Source of the DNA: Hemerocallis citrina
Lineage: Eukaryota > Streptophyta > Magnoliopsida > Asparagales > Asphodelaceae
Direction: 5' to 3'
Length of the DNA: 64,000 nucleotides
Assembly (NCBI GenBank): GCA_017893485.1
Contig: CM030366.1
Coordinates: 46,498,283 to 46,562,282 of the forward strand
In this document: positions 11,494-23,578 of the stretch, piece after piece
How positions within the stretch are numbered: the stretch's first letter is position 1
Layout of the letters: every line of letters begins with the position of its first letter
The notes under the pieces: generated by a model
Seen by the model: only the letters and a program-made list of their open reading frames with translations
The model's database searches: none
Told to the model about the DNA's origin: nothing
Made by a program: the position numbers and the translations under genes

Positions 11494-11525
11494 AGTTTCT
11501 TGTTGTTCTTTTTCCTGCTTATTTA

Positions 11526-14500
11526 GTGAACTGTTACGTGACGAGTGTGTGTTATGTAACAAGAGAACTTTATTTGAATAGAATGAAAGCTGTTGTTTTG
11601 TTCGATACTGGATCCTCTCATACTTTTGTGTCTCCTAAATTTGCTAAAGTGTTGGGAGTTGATCCGAAGATTTTTCCAGGCAAGATCTTAGCAGTAGCTA
11701 CTCCATCAGGGGAGACTTTAACCACTGATCGGTACTATTCGGATTGCAAGATTGTGATTGGGGACAGAATCTTTAGGATTGATCTAATCGAGCTGACTAT
11801 CTTGGGGGTCGATGTTATCATTGGCATTGATTGGATGTTGTTGTACAGTGCAAGCATCGAGTGCAAGACCAAGGAAGTAACAGTGAAGGCTCTAGGTGGA
11901 CCTGAAGTCAATTTCCAAGGGAAGAAGAAGTGTTCCAGGCTGGTGGCAGCTATCCGCAAGGAAGAGATTCCTGTAGAAGTGCCAAGGATTCCTGTGGTTT
12001 GGGACTTTTCGACTGTGTTCTTGGATGATTTTCCTGGGTTACCCCCGCAACATGATGTAGAGTTCAGCATCACTATTCAACCGGGAAGTGCACCCATTTC
12101 TAAGGCACCGTATAGGATGACTCCTGTGGAGCAGGATGAGGTGAAATGGCAGATTGAGGAACTGTTGGAGAAAAGCTTTATTCAACCTAGTGCATCACCT
12201 TGGGGAGCACCAGTGCTTTTGGTAAAGAAGAAGGATGGATCAATGAGGATGTGTATCAATTATCGAGAGCTGAATAAGGTCACTGTTCAGAATAAGTATC
12301 CTATTCTCCAAATTGATGACTTGTTCGATCGTCCACAAGGAGCTGCTATTTTCTCCAAAATAGATCTTCGATCAGGATATCATCAAGTTCGAGTGAAAAC
12401 TGAAGATGTGCACAAAACTGCATTTAGAACTCGACATGGGCATTACGAATTCTTAGTTATGCCATTTGGAGTGTCGAATGCACCCGCAATCTTCATGGAC
12501 ATGATGAACAGAGTTCTATGGCCGTTCATTGATTCTTTTGTCGTGGTGTTTATTGACGATATTCTCACGTACTCCAAGTCAGAGGAGGAGCACACTGAGC
12601 ATCTGGCAGAAGTTTTAAGGAGGCTGGAAGAGAAGGAGTTGTATGCCAAGTTGTCCAAGTACGATTTTTGGAAATCTGAAGTGGCATTCCTAGGTCACAT
12701 CCTTTCTAAGGAGGGAGTGGTAACTAATTCGCAGAAGATATAGGCAATGAGAGATTGGGCAAGGCCTACTACAGTGAAGGAAATCAGGAGTTTTCTTGGA
12801 TTGACTGGTTACTACAGGAGATTCATTCAAAGTTATGCTCAGTTAGCCGTGCTGCTCACTGGTTTGACCAAGAAGAATGTGGACTTCAAGTGGACTGAGC
12901 AATGTGAGGCAAGTTTTCAGTAGTTGAAGGAGAAGCTGACTACTGCACCTATTTTGGCTTTGGCTAGAGCAGGTGTTGAATATGATGTTCACAGCGATTC
13001 TTCACATCGTGGGCTTGGTTGTGTCTTGATGCAAGAAGGAAAAGTGATCGCTTATGGTTCTAGGCAACTACGATCGCATGAGAAGAATTATCCGACTCAT
13101 GATCTGGAGTTAGCCGCAATTATCTTCACCTTGAAGCAATGGAGACACTACGTGTACGGTGAGAAATTGAACATGTACACGGACCACAAGAGTTTGAAGT
13201 ACATAAACCAGCAGAAGGATCTGAATCTAAGGCAACAGAGATGGTTGGAAGTGCTTGAGGACATGCGACCTGAGATCAAGTACCATCCTGGGAAGGCTAA
13301 TGTTGTTGCTGATGCACTTAGCCGCAAGAGCAGTCTGCCGAGTTTGATTACAACTCAGAAGCAGCTGGCAGAGGAGTTAGATCGGGCTGGTATTGAAGTT
13401 TTCTTGTAAGGATTGGAAGCATCCTTAGCTCAGTTGAGGCTTCAACCTACACTAAATGGAAGGATTATTGCAAGTCAGGAGGTTGATACTGATATCTTGG
13501 AGATGAAGGAGCGGGTTGGTGCTGGCAGGTTGCCCGGATTTCAAATCAGGGATGGAGTACTATGGTTCGGAGATAGACTGTGTGTTCCGTATTAGTCGGA
13601 CCTGAAAGAGAGTATTCTTCAAGAGGCACATGCTACTCTTTTGTCGGTACATCCTGTGAGTACTAAGATGTACAATGACATCAAACAGCATTTCTGGTGG
13701 TCAGGTTTGAAGCGGGATGTAGTTGAATTTGTGGCGAAGTGTGAGATTTGTCAGCAAGTCAAAGCCGAGAATCAGAGACCCGGAGGTCTATTACAACCGT
13801 TACCTATTCCGGAATGGAAGTGGAATAGCATCAGTATGGATTTCATTATGGAATTGCCCAAGAGTCCTAAGGGCAATGATGTGATTTGGGTTATAGTCGA
13901 TCGACTAACTAAGTCTGCTCACTTCTTGGCGATGAAACTCACTGCTTTGATGGAAAAGTTAGCTGAATTGTATGTTGGAGAGATCGTTAGGCTCCATGGT
14001 GCTCCGTCAACTATTGTGTCTGATGGAGATGTGCGGTTTACTTCGCATTTCTAGAGGAGTCTTCAGACAGTTTTGGGTACCAAAACAGATTTCAGCACTG
14101 CTTTTCATCCACAAATCGATGGGCAGACCGAGAGAGTCAATCGTATTCTTGAGGATATGCTTTGGTGTTGTATACTTGACTTTGGAGGCAGTTGGGAAAG
14201 GCATCTAGCTTTGGTAGAGTTTGCCTACAACAACAGTTTTCAGACCAGTATTGGAATGGTGCCGTACGAAGCTTTGTATGGCAGGAAGTGCAGAACGCCT
14301 GTTTGTTGGTTTGAAGTTGGGTAGCATCAGCTGTTTGGGCCTGAGCTTGTGCAGCAAATCTCTAAAAAGATTGATCTAATCAAGAAGAGATTGGCTGAGG
14401 CTCAGAGCAGGTAGAAGAGCTATGCAGACAACCGGAGAAGGGACCTTGAGTTTGAGGAAGGTGACTTCGTCTTTCTGAAAGTATCGCCCAGTAAAGGTGT

Positions 14501-14876
14501 GATTCGATTTGGAAAGGGCGGGAAGTTAGCCCCGAGGTTTATAGGCCCGTATAAGATATTGAAAAGAATCGGAAAAACTGCTTACTGGCTTGAGTTACCA
14601 GAAGAGTTATCTTAGGTGCACAATGTCTTTCATGTGTCTATGCTAAGAGGTTATAATCCAGACCCGAGTCATCATTTGCCTGAAGTGCCGGAAGGTTTGC
14701 AATTGGATCTCAATTACATCGAGTCTCCTGTTGAGATTGTTGATCGTCAGGAGAAAGTCTTGAGGAATAAGACGATACCGATGGTCAAGGTAGTTTGGTG
14801 AAACCATTTGGTTGAAGAGGCTACTTGGGAGTCTGAAGAGAGGATGTTGAGGGATTATCCTGAGCTCTTTGCTTGA
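11526..14876 (+). pseudogene. pol: pol of family C element: protease, RT, RNase H, integrase, chromodomain-like tail
   Basis: Domains in order: aspartic protease with DTGSSHTF (~11605), reverse transcriptase with the VFIDDIL active site (~12550), RNase H ([21 protein letters not shown]; ~12985-13330), zinc-finger integrase (CEICQQVK) with a DDE core to ~14320, a GPYK module at ~14548, and a C-terminal region (VEIVDRQEKVLRNK, then WESEERM) typical of Tekay-type chromodomains. The whole stretch stays in one frame but carries nine stop codons (12741, 12921, 13407, 13593, 14052, 14322, ~14413, 14613, 14799). Most fit a C to T or G to A change of Gln, Trp or Arg codons. No frameshift is needed, which suggests a fairly young death. 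Confidence 0.88.
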
Positions 14877-14928
14877 TTTGTACTTTGTCTCTTTCTCTTT
14901 TGCTTGTTGTGTGTTTTTTTGTTTCTCG

Positions 14929-17900
14929 CTCTTTTAATTCTTACAACTTGTAGAGTAGACAATTTTATAGACTTTTTATATAAAAAAAATAAATGTACAA
15001 CTTTTTAGAATAGGGGGCTTTAGAGACACGTGCATTGCACTAGCACGTGTTTGTGCTTGTTCTTTTTGAGGCCGGATAGGAATGGGAGGGAAAAAGAGAG
15101 AATGGAGTTTGTGGGATGTGGTTTTTGTGGTCATGGTTGGTTACTACAACATCCCATTTAATCCTAGCTCTTGTTTCTTAAAACCTAGATCAATTCTAGA
15201 CTTCTATTTGTCCCAAATTCTTGTATAAATACCCCCCTAGCCTAACTATCCTTACACTTCTCATTCATCAAACCAATAGTGAAAGAAAATAATCATTAGT
15301 AGTAGATTGTTGTATTGGCAGAGAGTGAGAATAAAAGATTGAGAGTTGAGTGTGCTTGCATTTCAAGGAGGCCGACAACACATCAAGAAGGCTCGGTTTG
15401 CACTCAAGCAAGGAGGAGAAGTACTCTTTGGGCAAGCTCAAACTAGGAGGAGAAGGGCTCTTTCATTCTAGGAGTTGTTTTGTGGGTTTTCTCTCCAAAT
15501 TAGGTGGGTGATTTTCCTTACTTGTAATTCTAGTCACCATGCTAGGAACGATGACATAATTAGCATGAAAGAAACTAATAAGAGTACTTTTAATTTGAAA
15601 AATGACTTGTTAGATGATTTAATTAATGCTTGGTAGATTGTACGTTAACTTGTCATAAATCTTAATGTTGTAGCACAAATTGTCTTGTAGTTATGGAAAT
15701 GTTAAATTGGGATTATGATAATGTAGAAATTGAGTATGAATTGCTAGTAGATGAAATTATTGTTTTAGGCACTAAATGAACTATTGTGATATTGGTTCTA
15801 ATGTATAAAATTGTCCTATACATTGGGTTAATTGAAGAGGGAAAAACAGGGATTTATAATTATAATGTGATTTATAAATACCAAATTTGTGCTTGAGAAT
15901 TGTCAAATTGAAATATGGAAAGAGTAGTATAGAATTTAAATTATTGTATGAGAAATGTATGTTTTATTAGTGAGAAAATTATTTTAAAAATACTAGAGTG
16001 TTAATTTAAGATGAAATTAGTATTCTGGAGATTTACATGACATTTTGTGCAAGTAAAATAAAGATAAGAGATTTTGAACATCGAAATTATTTAATGAAAC
16101 AGAGAGTTGAGATAAATAGATTTCAAATTGTATTTGTGAAAACCTGAGCCTATAGCTCAAGTGGTCGGTGGGTCGCTCTGGCGCTACTGTAGCGTGGGCG
16201 TGTGTCTCTAGGGTCGCTGGTTCGATACCCTGTGTCCACCTTCTTTTCGTGCGGGTTGAAAAATAACCCAACACCGAACAAAGAGTATAATACTCTCTGA
16301 CTCCTCTTCATATCACTAGCGCGCATTCGGCCGAGTGGCTAGCACGTGGGGCTGTCTTCTCTAAGGTTGCAGGTTCGATTCTGGTTATAGCCAGAATACA
16401 TTTTTTTGACAAATTGATTTTTGGGGGCTTTCTTGATGTATAAAAATTTCGAAAAAAAATACCTTTATTATTCTAAAATCATACACAACCTATGAAAATT
16501 AATTGGGAGTTATTGGACTAAAATAAAGTGTATTTTTGAGGTGAAATTGTATTCGAAACTATTGTTTCTTACCTTTATAATTTCATAAAAATATGTGATT
16601 TCATGAGGCGATTAATATAAATGTTAAAAAGAAAAATGGATGAAGGAAAATAAAATTGTGATTTTTGTATGGGGTATTTTGTAAAAAGAGTAGCGTGACA
16701 ATAGTGATTTTGTGAATATTCACTTTGACTAGATATTTTCGTAATATGATCTTAATGTGAGAATAAATGTTGGTTATTGAAATGCATGATTTACAATTGA
16801 ACTATATGTATGAAATTTTGATTCATGAAAAGATTGGAAATTGTTTAATTGGAAAAGAGAATTCTTCTTGAGCATGACATACTCAATATGAGAATTGTGA
16901 ATTGAAATTGAAAATTAGGGTGTAGCCAAGACTCACACCGGCAATCGAAAGAAATGAGATATAATAATTGTAGTGAAAAGACCAAGTTTCGGTCATTGTG
17001 AAATGAAAGAAATAAGCCGGGTATTAGTGAGAGTGCTGACCCTAAGAGATTGATTTTGTTCATGATTTCATTAAATTAAGGATTAGTACACAGTGAAGAT
17101 GTGATGAAAGTGAGAGAAAAACACAAGTATGTGGGCCTCGAGTCTACGATGTGGGTGTGATTCACATTTTGTCTTCACGATGCGTCGTGACATGACGTGG
17201 GCACTACTCCGGAATTATCGGGATCTTGGCTACGCTTGTGGGGTGTTTGGTGACTGCGAGAGGATCGTGTGCCATGACGGAGACTGAATTGTCCATAGGT
17301 TGTCTTCACGATGCGTCGTGACATGACATGGGATTCCGCTCCAGGTTGTCTGTACATGAGCTCGTTACTCATAGAACATCTAGGATACTTACCGTAGTTA
17401 CAGTAGTATATTAAGTCATGACGATGGATTGAACCCTACAAGATGAAGAACGAATAAGAGGCTTGCCCTCGGACCTATGTAGTATTTGATGCATAGAATC
17501 CGAACAAGTGCACATTAGTGTCATATAATATAAATAACTGCATTAAGGACTAAGTGCACAATCACAACACGGCATCAATAGGATATTCCACTTAGTTTGA
17601 TTGTGAACAAGTTTGTGTTTGTTAAGTATGGAAAATCATTATACTGTTTCCGGCATAGAGAGGATGGCCGTGTATAATATTCGTCCGTTGAATAAACTGA
17701 CGTGCCCACAGTTTTGTATGCAGGACAAATGGCATGATAAAGATTAAGGAAGATCTGATGCTTAGAGATTATTCAAATGTTGTTGTACTTTCATTCATGT
17801 AAATGGTATAAATTTGCTTCCGCTGTAAAGTGTAAAGATTCATTTGTAACTTTGATGTAAAGTAAAAGTTTTAAATTCCCTGTAAAATTGTACGAAGTGA

Positions 17901-17956
17901 AGTAAAGATCCTGTGGAATCTCGAATTCAGTTGTATTTGGAATTCGGGGTGTTACA
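14929..17956 (+). repeat. 3' LTR of family C element, first ~335 bases missing
   Basis: Homologous to 6685-9761 and ends GGGGTGTTACA next to the target duplication. The part equal to 6350-6684, including the LTR start, the TA tract and the polypurine tract before it, is absent; the junction lies in the shared text CTCTTTTAATTC. The 50 bases before it (14877-14928) are pol 3' untranslated sequence. Confidence 0.88.
16144..16408 (+). mobile_element. SINE-like tRNA-related segment, 3' LTR copy
   Basis: Same two modules as in the 5' LTR, here with better boxes: TATAGCTCAAGTGG and GGTTCGATACC (module 1), CGGCCGAGTGGCTAGC and AGGTTCGATTCTGG (module 2). Presence in both LTRs shows the segment entered the family before this copy transposed. 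Confidence 0.5.
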
Positions 17957-17961
17957 TATAC

Positions 17962-19079
17962 GAACACAAAGACATCTATACTTGGACAATAATTCCTGTA
18001 TCCTGCAAGTTTTGTACCATTGTATGGTGTGAGATGAGGTTCCACCCACTACTTATATGCGTAAACTACCCTCAATGAATTCGAACGAAGTAATGAAATT
18101 TATCCCACTCATCTGGATAGTTTGTTTTTGAACAATAGCTATATAAAGAGACATACACAATAACTTTCTTCCAGCATTGTTCTAAATTTTGTACCAATGC
18201 ATGTTACATGTATACATTATTCCTCACCCTCAGAGACAAAAAAATTTCTCTTTCCTACTCTGCCTCAAAATATTTATTCATATAATGAATAGGCGATCCA
18301 CTAGATTACTATTAACATCTCTATTCCCTAAAATAAATCTGCACGAAAATTTGATTTGGTATTTACTAATTTTGGTAAACATATATTTACCGAGAACCGA
18401 ATCCCTAACGAACTTTAAAATTTTGCAGAATCGACTGTTCAAGCATACTGAAAGCCATATACCCAATACCCGATGATAAGGTTATACAACTATAAATTTG
18501 GTGTCAATTGTACAATTGTTCGATACTCAACCAACCCTAATTGTATTAAAATCAAAATCAGCAGCATTATACTTAAGCTTATTATAACATCAGTTCATCA
18601 CCTGTACTGTTAAATCACTGAGCCTGACTTGATTGGGTTTGCCATATAAAAGAAAAGGCTGAGTGATATAAGAAATCCTACTCAATCTCAGATTTCACTC
18701 CTCTCATAATTCTCTAACCATTCTATTAGACTCTCTATGTCTCTAATGAGATCCACTAAACCCTAACTCCAAATTTCCAATGAGATATGCTGATGCCCAA
18801 CCCCCCAGAACCCAAAAACTTAAAGCATTAAATTTCATGACCTTTACCACTCTAAATTGCCAACTCAAGATTACACATTCGGATAAGAAGGTTAACAACC
18901 AAAATAAACCTAAGAACATTAGTCTGAAGTGGTCGATTTCTAAGCGGCATTTCAGAATAGGTATTCATGAGAATATTAGAGTCCTACATCCTATATAATT
19001 TCAATATGTACAATACAAACGTTGACTCTTATTTAATTTAAATTAGTTAAAAGTGGGTGTTTAGTTGTAGAATACTAAC
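17962..19079 (-). other. Intron of outer CACTA ORF2, no gene
   Basis: AT-rich sequence between the Ty3/gypsy target duplication and the donor at 19079 (GTTAGT on the minus strand). Short frames occur on both strands but have no recognisable features. Confidence 0.6.
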
Positions 19080-19382
19080 TGGTGCTTGAGTTGGAATTCC
19101 TTGTGACTGTTGCCCGATTAACATCGCCATTTGAGCCATTTGAGCCTCCAGACATGCCACTGTTGCCTTCAGCTGATCAACATCATCCTGTGTGGGCCCG
19201 ACCCCACTGGAAGAACATGTACGAGAACCGAAAATGCTGGTGGGTGTTGGTCCTAGCCCCATCCCACGGACACGACCGGGACGCTCGCGTCCCCTCAATT
19301 TGGAGAGAACTTGACACTGTAGCATCAATGGATCGGCGGAAGAAGAAGATGACATTTCCTCAATCTTCTTTCTGGCATCCTT
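19080..19382 (-). pseudogene. Penultimate exon of outer CACTA ORF2
   Basis: Preceded by acceptor CTTTTGCAG and followed by donor A/GTTAGT, open for 101 codons. It contains the family signature RVRGMGLGPTPTSIFGS and a C-terminal heptad-like segment (QLKATVACLEAQMAQMAM) suggesting oligomerisation. Confidence 0.8.
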
Positions 19383-20040
19383 CTGCAAAAGATACCAAAG
19401 AAAAATTTAATGTTCAAAATTATTTTATTTAAAGGATTAAATACCAAATTAAAATTAATTTGAAACCTTTTTATTTATCACGATATCGGCCCCCACATCA
19501 TCCATAAATTTTCCATCCTTACTGTCACACCCCGCTTCCCAAAAATACGGAATACGAGTACGTAACAAAAGCCTAGCGAATGATTTTCATCATCCATAAA
19601 CTGTTTCAAGAATCTTTGCAACACATCACAGATATAATCAGAGTTGGAAGCAAAAAGGCACAACCATTCATGAATACTTGCAACAAATTACCAACAGGAA
19701 TTCACTTGAAACCAAATACAATATTCTCAAATAAATCAGAGTCTGGAAAAAAACAAATATCTTGGGTCACATCGCCCAAATACAAATAATATCCAAATAA
19801 ACCAAATACACTTTATTCAAGTTCATGCAACAATGAAAATAATAATAATAAAGCAGAGTCTCCAGCATTTAAAACATCATCTCGCCAATACCTTCAGGCA
19901 GCTGACCATCCTGATCTGCAATTAAGTAAATTTGCAAGAAAAAGAGAAAAGAAGAAAACAAGTACCCGTCAATTGCAAGTCGCGGGTCACAAATAATGTA
20001 GGATACAAACACATGGGGAAACTAACTAACAACATGGTAT

Positions 20041-20240
20041 ACTAACAGGTATAGGTAAAATGTCAAGTGTCAAGTAAACAGGTAAACAGGTAAACATGTA
20101 TAAATTATTAGGTAAACAGCTAATCAGGTAAATATGTATCAATTATCAGGTAATCAGGTAAACAGGTAACAGGATAATCAGGTAACAGGTACACAGGTAT
20201 ACAGGTATCATGTATCAGGTAAATAGGTATCAGATTATAT
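20041..20240 (-). repeat. Short tandem repeat of CAGGTAAA type in solo LTR
   Basis: More than a dozen degenerate copies of CAGGTAAACAGGTATC-like units of 8 bases and multiples. Confidence 0.8.
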
Positions 20241-22552
20241 CAGGTTAAATCTTGTTATTTTACTATCTAGGTAGCACTTCATGCGCCCCAACTTTTATCA
20301 CATGGTTGCTACAACAAAACAGTTTCGCTTAGTAAGATTTCATAGTGGAGTCCATAGGGCAGTGTACTTAGGTACACGAAACAGAAACAGGTAGAACCTA
20401 GTGGTTCTCTTATACTCTCCACCTTCTTACATAAGAAGCAATGTAGACAGGGTCAGAAAACAGGTATAACCTAGTGGTTATCTTCCGAGAACACCTTCCT
20501 ATAGGGAAGAATCCAATCAGGTATAGGTAAACAGGATCGTGAATCATGTAATCATGAACACGTAATAGGCAGGCAGGACACAGGTCCTCTTTCAAGTACA
20601 CATTTCTATATTTTCCACTACTAGATCTTTCCCTTAAACCCAGGCTTAGTTACTTTTATTATTATAGTCATCAACAGACATGAGTGGGTATGAAATAATG
20701 TCAAACTAACATGTTATAATCAGTTTTAGGTTTAGGAAAACAAATCAGCATGCACGGATAATATACATTCACCTATACGAGCAAAATAGCCTATGTTCAT
20801 AATCAGGACAGCAAGACTAATCAGTGCTAAAACAGTGATTCTGAACTCTACAGAAATGCAAATCTAGATCCGTCAAAGGATCTGGAAACTAGACATCCAC
20901 ACGAATCCAACGAGTATAATAAAGTCACATACTATTTCACAACAACTCAGCTCAAAACAAGTTCGAAGACAGAAAACATGTTCAGTCAGAAATCAGGAAA
21001 ACGAATTCAAGAGCATGAAAACAGCATAAAAACACTTTGAATAAATCCACGAAAAATCTGGGGTAATCCGATATATGTCTAGAGTCAAAATAACAAGTTT
21101 CATAATATTCCAGTAAGTATAGATCAGTCATCAAAAATACCAAAGCAACAAGAAAACAGAGTTTAACGAATCTGGAATCTCAACACTGCTGTACGAAAAC
21201 TAGGATATCTCGCAACCAGTGAATCGAAATCCAATTCCGCCAAAGGGATATGAAAATAGATAGATTTTAATAACTTTCATATTTCACAAATAATTTTCAT
21301 TCAGTATAAGGAATTATAGTGAAAATAGAGTTCTATAATGAACAGCACGCAATTTACAGCATGAGTAGATTTTAGAAAAAAATATGAAACACTACACAAA
21401 ACTTGTCTTTAAAATTCATCAAAAATCTGGGTAGTCCTTAAAATCATAAAGAAACACTGAGAAAAATATTAGATCAATATATTATGTATAGAATAGTTCT
21501 TGAAAATAGTTTGTTAACAAAACTAACCCAAAACAGAATCTAAAATTGTTCGACACGTCTGTACCAAAGCCTTCATATCTCAGTCATACGAAATTCAAAT
21601 CAAGTAAAACTAGTGGGGTTTGAAAATAGAGAAAATTATCTAATATCCATCTTTTATTTTGGAATTCAAATACTGACTGTAGCATCGACGAAAACAGCCA
21701 TCAAAACAGAACAAGCAGCAATTATAGATTTCACACCTCTAATCAAGAACATCATAACTTTCACAATATTGATCCAAATACATCCAAACTTGAAATACAA
21801 CATACCAAAAATCTAAACATCATGATTTAGGGTTACTAACATGTACACACCTATTATTTTCACATGAGCATTCAATCAAACACAATTCATGCAAATAATC
21901 ACATACATGCATCAAAATCAAGTTTTGGGCATAACCTAGTTTATTTCCTATCAAAATTGGTATCATAAGTCATCTATGGCCAAATTAACACAATAGAGAC
22001 AAAACCCATCAAGAAAAATACAAATTTTGGTTGTCTCTAAACCCAACTACACTAGATGTGAACTTTTTGACTTGTATCAACCTAATGAATTATAGTACAA
22101 GTTACTTGCCTTGTTATGGAGATGAACACGATGCAAATAGCCCTAGGAGCAAAACCCACGATCTAATCTTCTCCAAATGCGAATCCAAGCAAACCCACGA
22201 ACAAAAACTCCCACACGAACAATCTTCTTGATGCGACGAACAAAGTGGAGAATACCCACTTCAAGAAACACAAAGAGAAGAGTTTTGTGATGATTTTGGT
22301 GTTGATGGTGGTCTTGGTGGTTGCCGGCTAGCAAGGAGGAGGGGGTTGTAGGGTTTTGTTTGGATGGTTGTTCTAATGGTGTATGTGGTGGCCGGATTAA
22401 GGTGGAGGTGGTGGCTCGAGTTGGTAATGGAGGGAGGCCGGATGTTGGGATGAAGGGTGCAGCCGGGAGTAGGAAAGGTAAGGCAGGCCGGGACTCTTTG
22501 AGAGGGAGAGAGAGATAATAGAGATTAGGGTTAGGGTTTTAGGATTAGGGGT

Positions 22553-22560
22553 TATATATA
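22553..22560 (-). promoter_or_regulatory. TATA box of solo LTR with telo-box-like leader
   Basis: TATATATA on the minus strand, followed by CCCTAATCCTAAAACCCTAA-type telo-box-like repeats (22523-22550) and a CT-rich stretch, a common plant 5'-leader layout. Transcription would run toward 19523. Confidence 0.5.
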
Positions 22561-23199
22561 TGGAGATTAATGTGGGTTAATGGGTTGTGGGTATTAATAT
22601 GTAGTAATAGGTATACAAATGGGTAATGGGTATTGGGCAGATTTCAATTGGGGACACAATTTATTGTGAATTCTATGGCTCCTTGAAAAATCTAATTAGG
22701 GGTCAAAAAAATCATGGGAAAGGGAAAACACCACCAAAATACCATCACGTCACCAAGGAAAAATATAATGAAGATAATGAGGCCAAAAATGAAGAAAAGA
22801 AACCAAAATGGCGAAAACGAACCAAAACGACGAACAAACAACACAAGGACCTCAAATGAAATAAAATGAATATATATTGAAATCAAATCCAATATACTGT
22901 TCTGAAAACTACAAGAGAGATAAAAAAACACAAAAATAAAAAATACACTCCAAAAAGCATAAAATGAAAAACAGGGGTTACACTTACCCGTGTGGGTAGT
23001 TTCAAAAAAATCTACATCACCGACCTTCTCTCCTTCATTTGATACTTCCTATAAACAAGTAAGATCAATATTTAAAAACTATAGTAAAAAAATGAATTGG
23101 ATGTCTTAGTAATAAAAGGATGTCTCCACACCATGGACTTGTATATAAATGTAATAACTATAATAAAAAGACTTCAAAAAAAATTGAAGCATAGTTTAC

Positions 23200-23292
23200 C
23201 AGCTCATCTCGAACTACCGCAAAGCTGGCACTCCCAGTAGTGTGCTTCAGTTTCAACATCTTTCAGCTTTTTATGCCGATTTCAGCCTTTCT
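23200..23292 (-). pseudogene. ORF2 exon 3 of outer CACTA, decayed
   Basis: Bounded by acceptor CATTAACAG and donor CTG/GTAAAC. It ends with HTTGSASFAVVRDEL, a hallmark of this family. The upstream half reads best in another frame (NRHKKLK), so a one-base indel and a TGA are present. Confidence 0.65.
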
Positions 23293-23374
23293 CTGTTAAT
23301 GATTATAATTCGCAACATCAATGAAATATATCATAAATAAAATACAAAAGGATGGAAGTTGCGTTAGTATATAC

Positions 23375-23578
23375 CTTTCCCGTATCACTTCTCCAAAAAT
23401 TGACAAGAAATTGCCAATCTTGTGGTATCACACCGACGGGAACCGCCATTGCATTCTCAGCTTCGGTCCTCTCTGGCACATAGTACTTTTCTTTTAGGAA
23501 GCTTTTGTGGTCCCTCCATTTCTGAGAGACCGATTTATCCACCCATCCGTTAACAACGTCAGCATAAGAAAATTTTTG
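23375..23578 (-). pseudogene. ORF2 exon 2 of outer CACTA
   Basis: 68 codons open throughout: QKFSYADVVNGWVDKSVSQ, then KWRDHKSFLKEKYY and a VPQDW-like VIPQDWQFLVNFW segment typical of Transposase_24 proteins. Acceptor TTTTGTAG and donor AAAG/GTATAT flank it. Confidence 0.8.

Larger units (their letters stand above)
6350..17956 (+). mobile_element. Ty3/gypsy chromovirus-type element (family C), 11.6 kb, TSD TATAC
   Basis: Complete outline: 5' LTR 6350-9761, primer-binding site, extra ORF, gag, pol with protease, RT, RNase H, integrase and a C-terminal chromodomain-like region, 3' LTR 14929-17956. The 5-bp target duplication TATAC flanks it (6345-6349 and 17957-17961). It lies in the last intron of the outer CACTA ORF2, opposite to that gene. 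The domain order PR-RT-RH-IN with a chromodomain-like tail and the long LTRs suggest the Tekay/Del clade. All genes carry stops, so it is not autonomous now. Confidence 0.92.
19523..22982 (-). mobile_element. Solo LTR of family A, 3460 bp, TSD CTTAC
   Basis: On the minus strand it starts TGTAACCCCTG and ends GCGGGGTGTGACA. The 5-bp duplication CTTAC is at 19518-19522 and 22983-22987. No internal region, primer-binding site or second LTR is present, so an LTR-LTR recombination product is the natural reading. It contains a minisatellite (20041-20240), two ~90-base repeats around AACCACTAGGTT on the minus strand (20380-20480), and a TATA box. Small frames inside it are not credible genes. Confidence 0.92.
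19467..23048 (-). pseudogene. ORF2 exon interrupted by the solo LTR
   Basis: The exon is 23048-22983 plus 19522-19467. The left part reads FFETTHTGK and the right part DGKFMDDVGADIVINKK; the codons GGT AAG are made of the target duplication CTTAC (minus strand GTAAG), so the frame is continuous after removal of the LTR. Acceptor TTTATAG and donor AAG/GTTTCA bound it. Confidence 0.75.

Noticed and set aside
10963..11562. 199-codon minus-strand frame opposite gag
   Set aside because: Shadow of the gag gene on the plus strand; no domain and no start or splice context.
22143..22518. Small genes in the solo LTR leader
   Set aside because: Low-complexity Gly/Arg- or His-rich frames on both strands of a GC-rich leader, with no domain and no conservation evidence.
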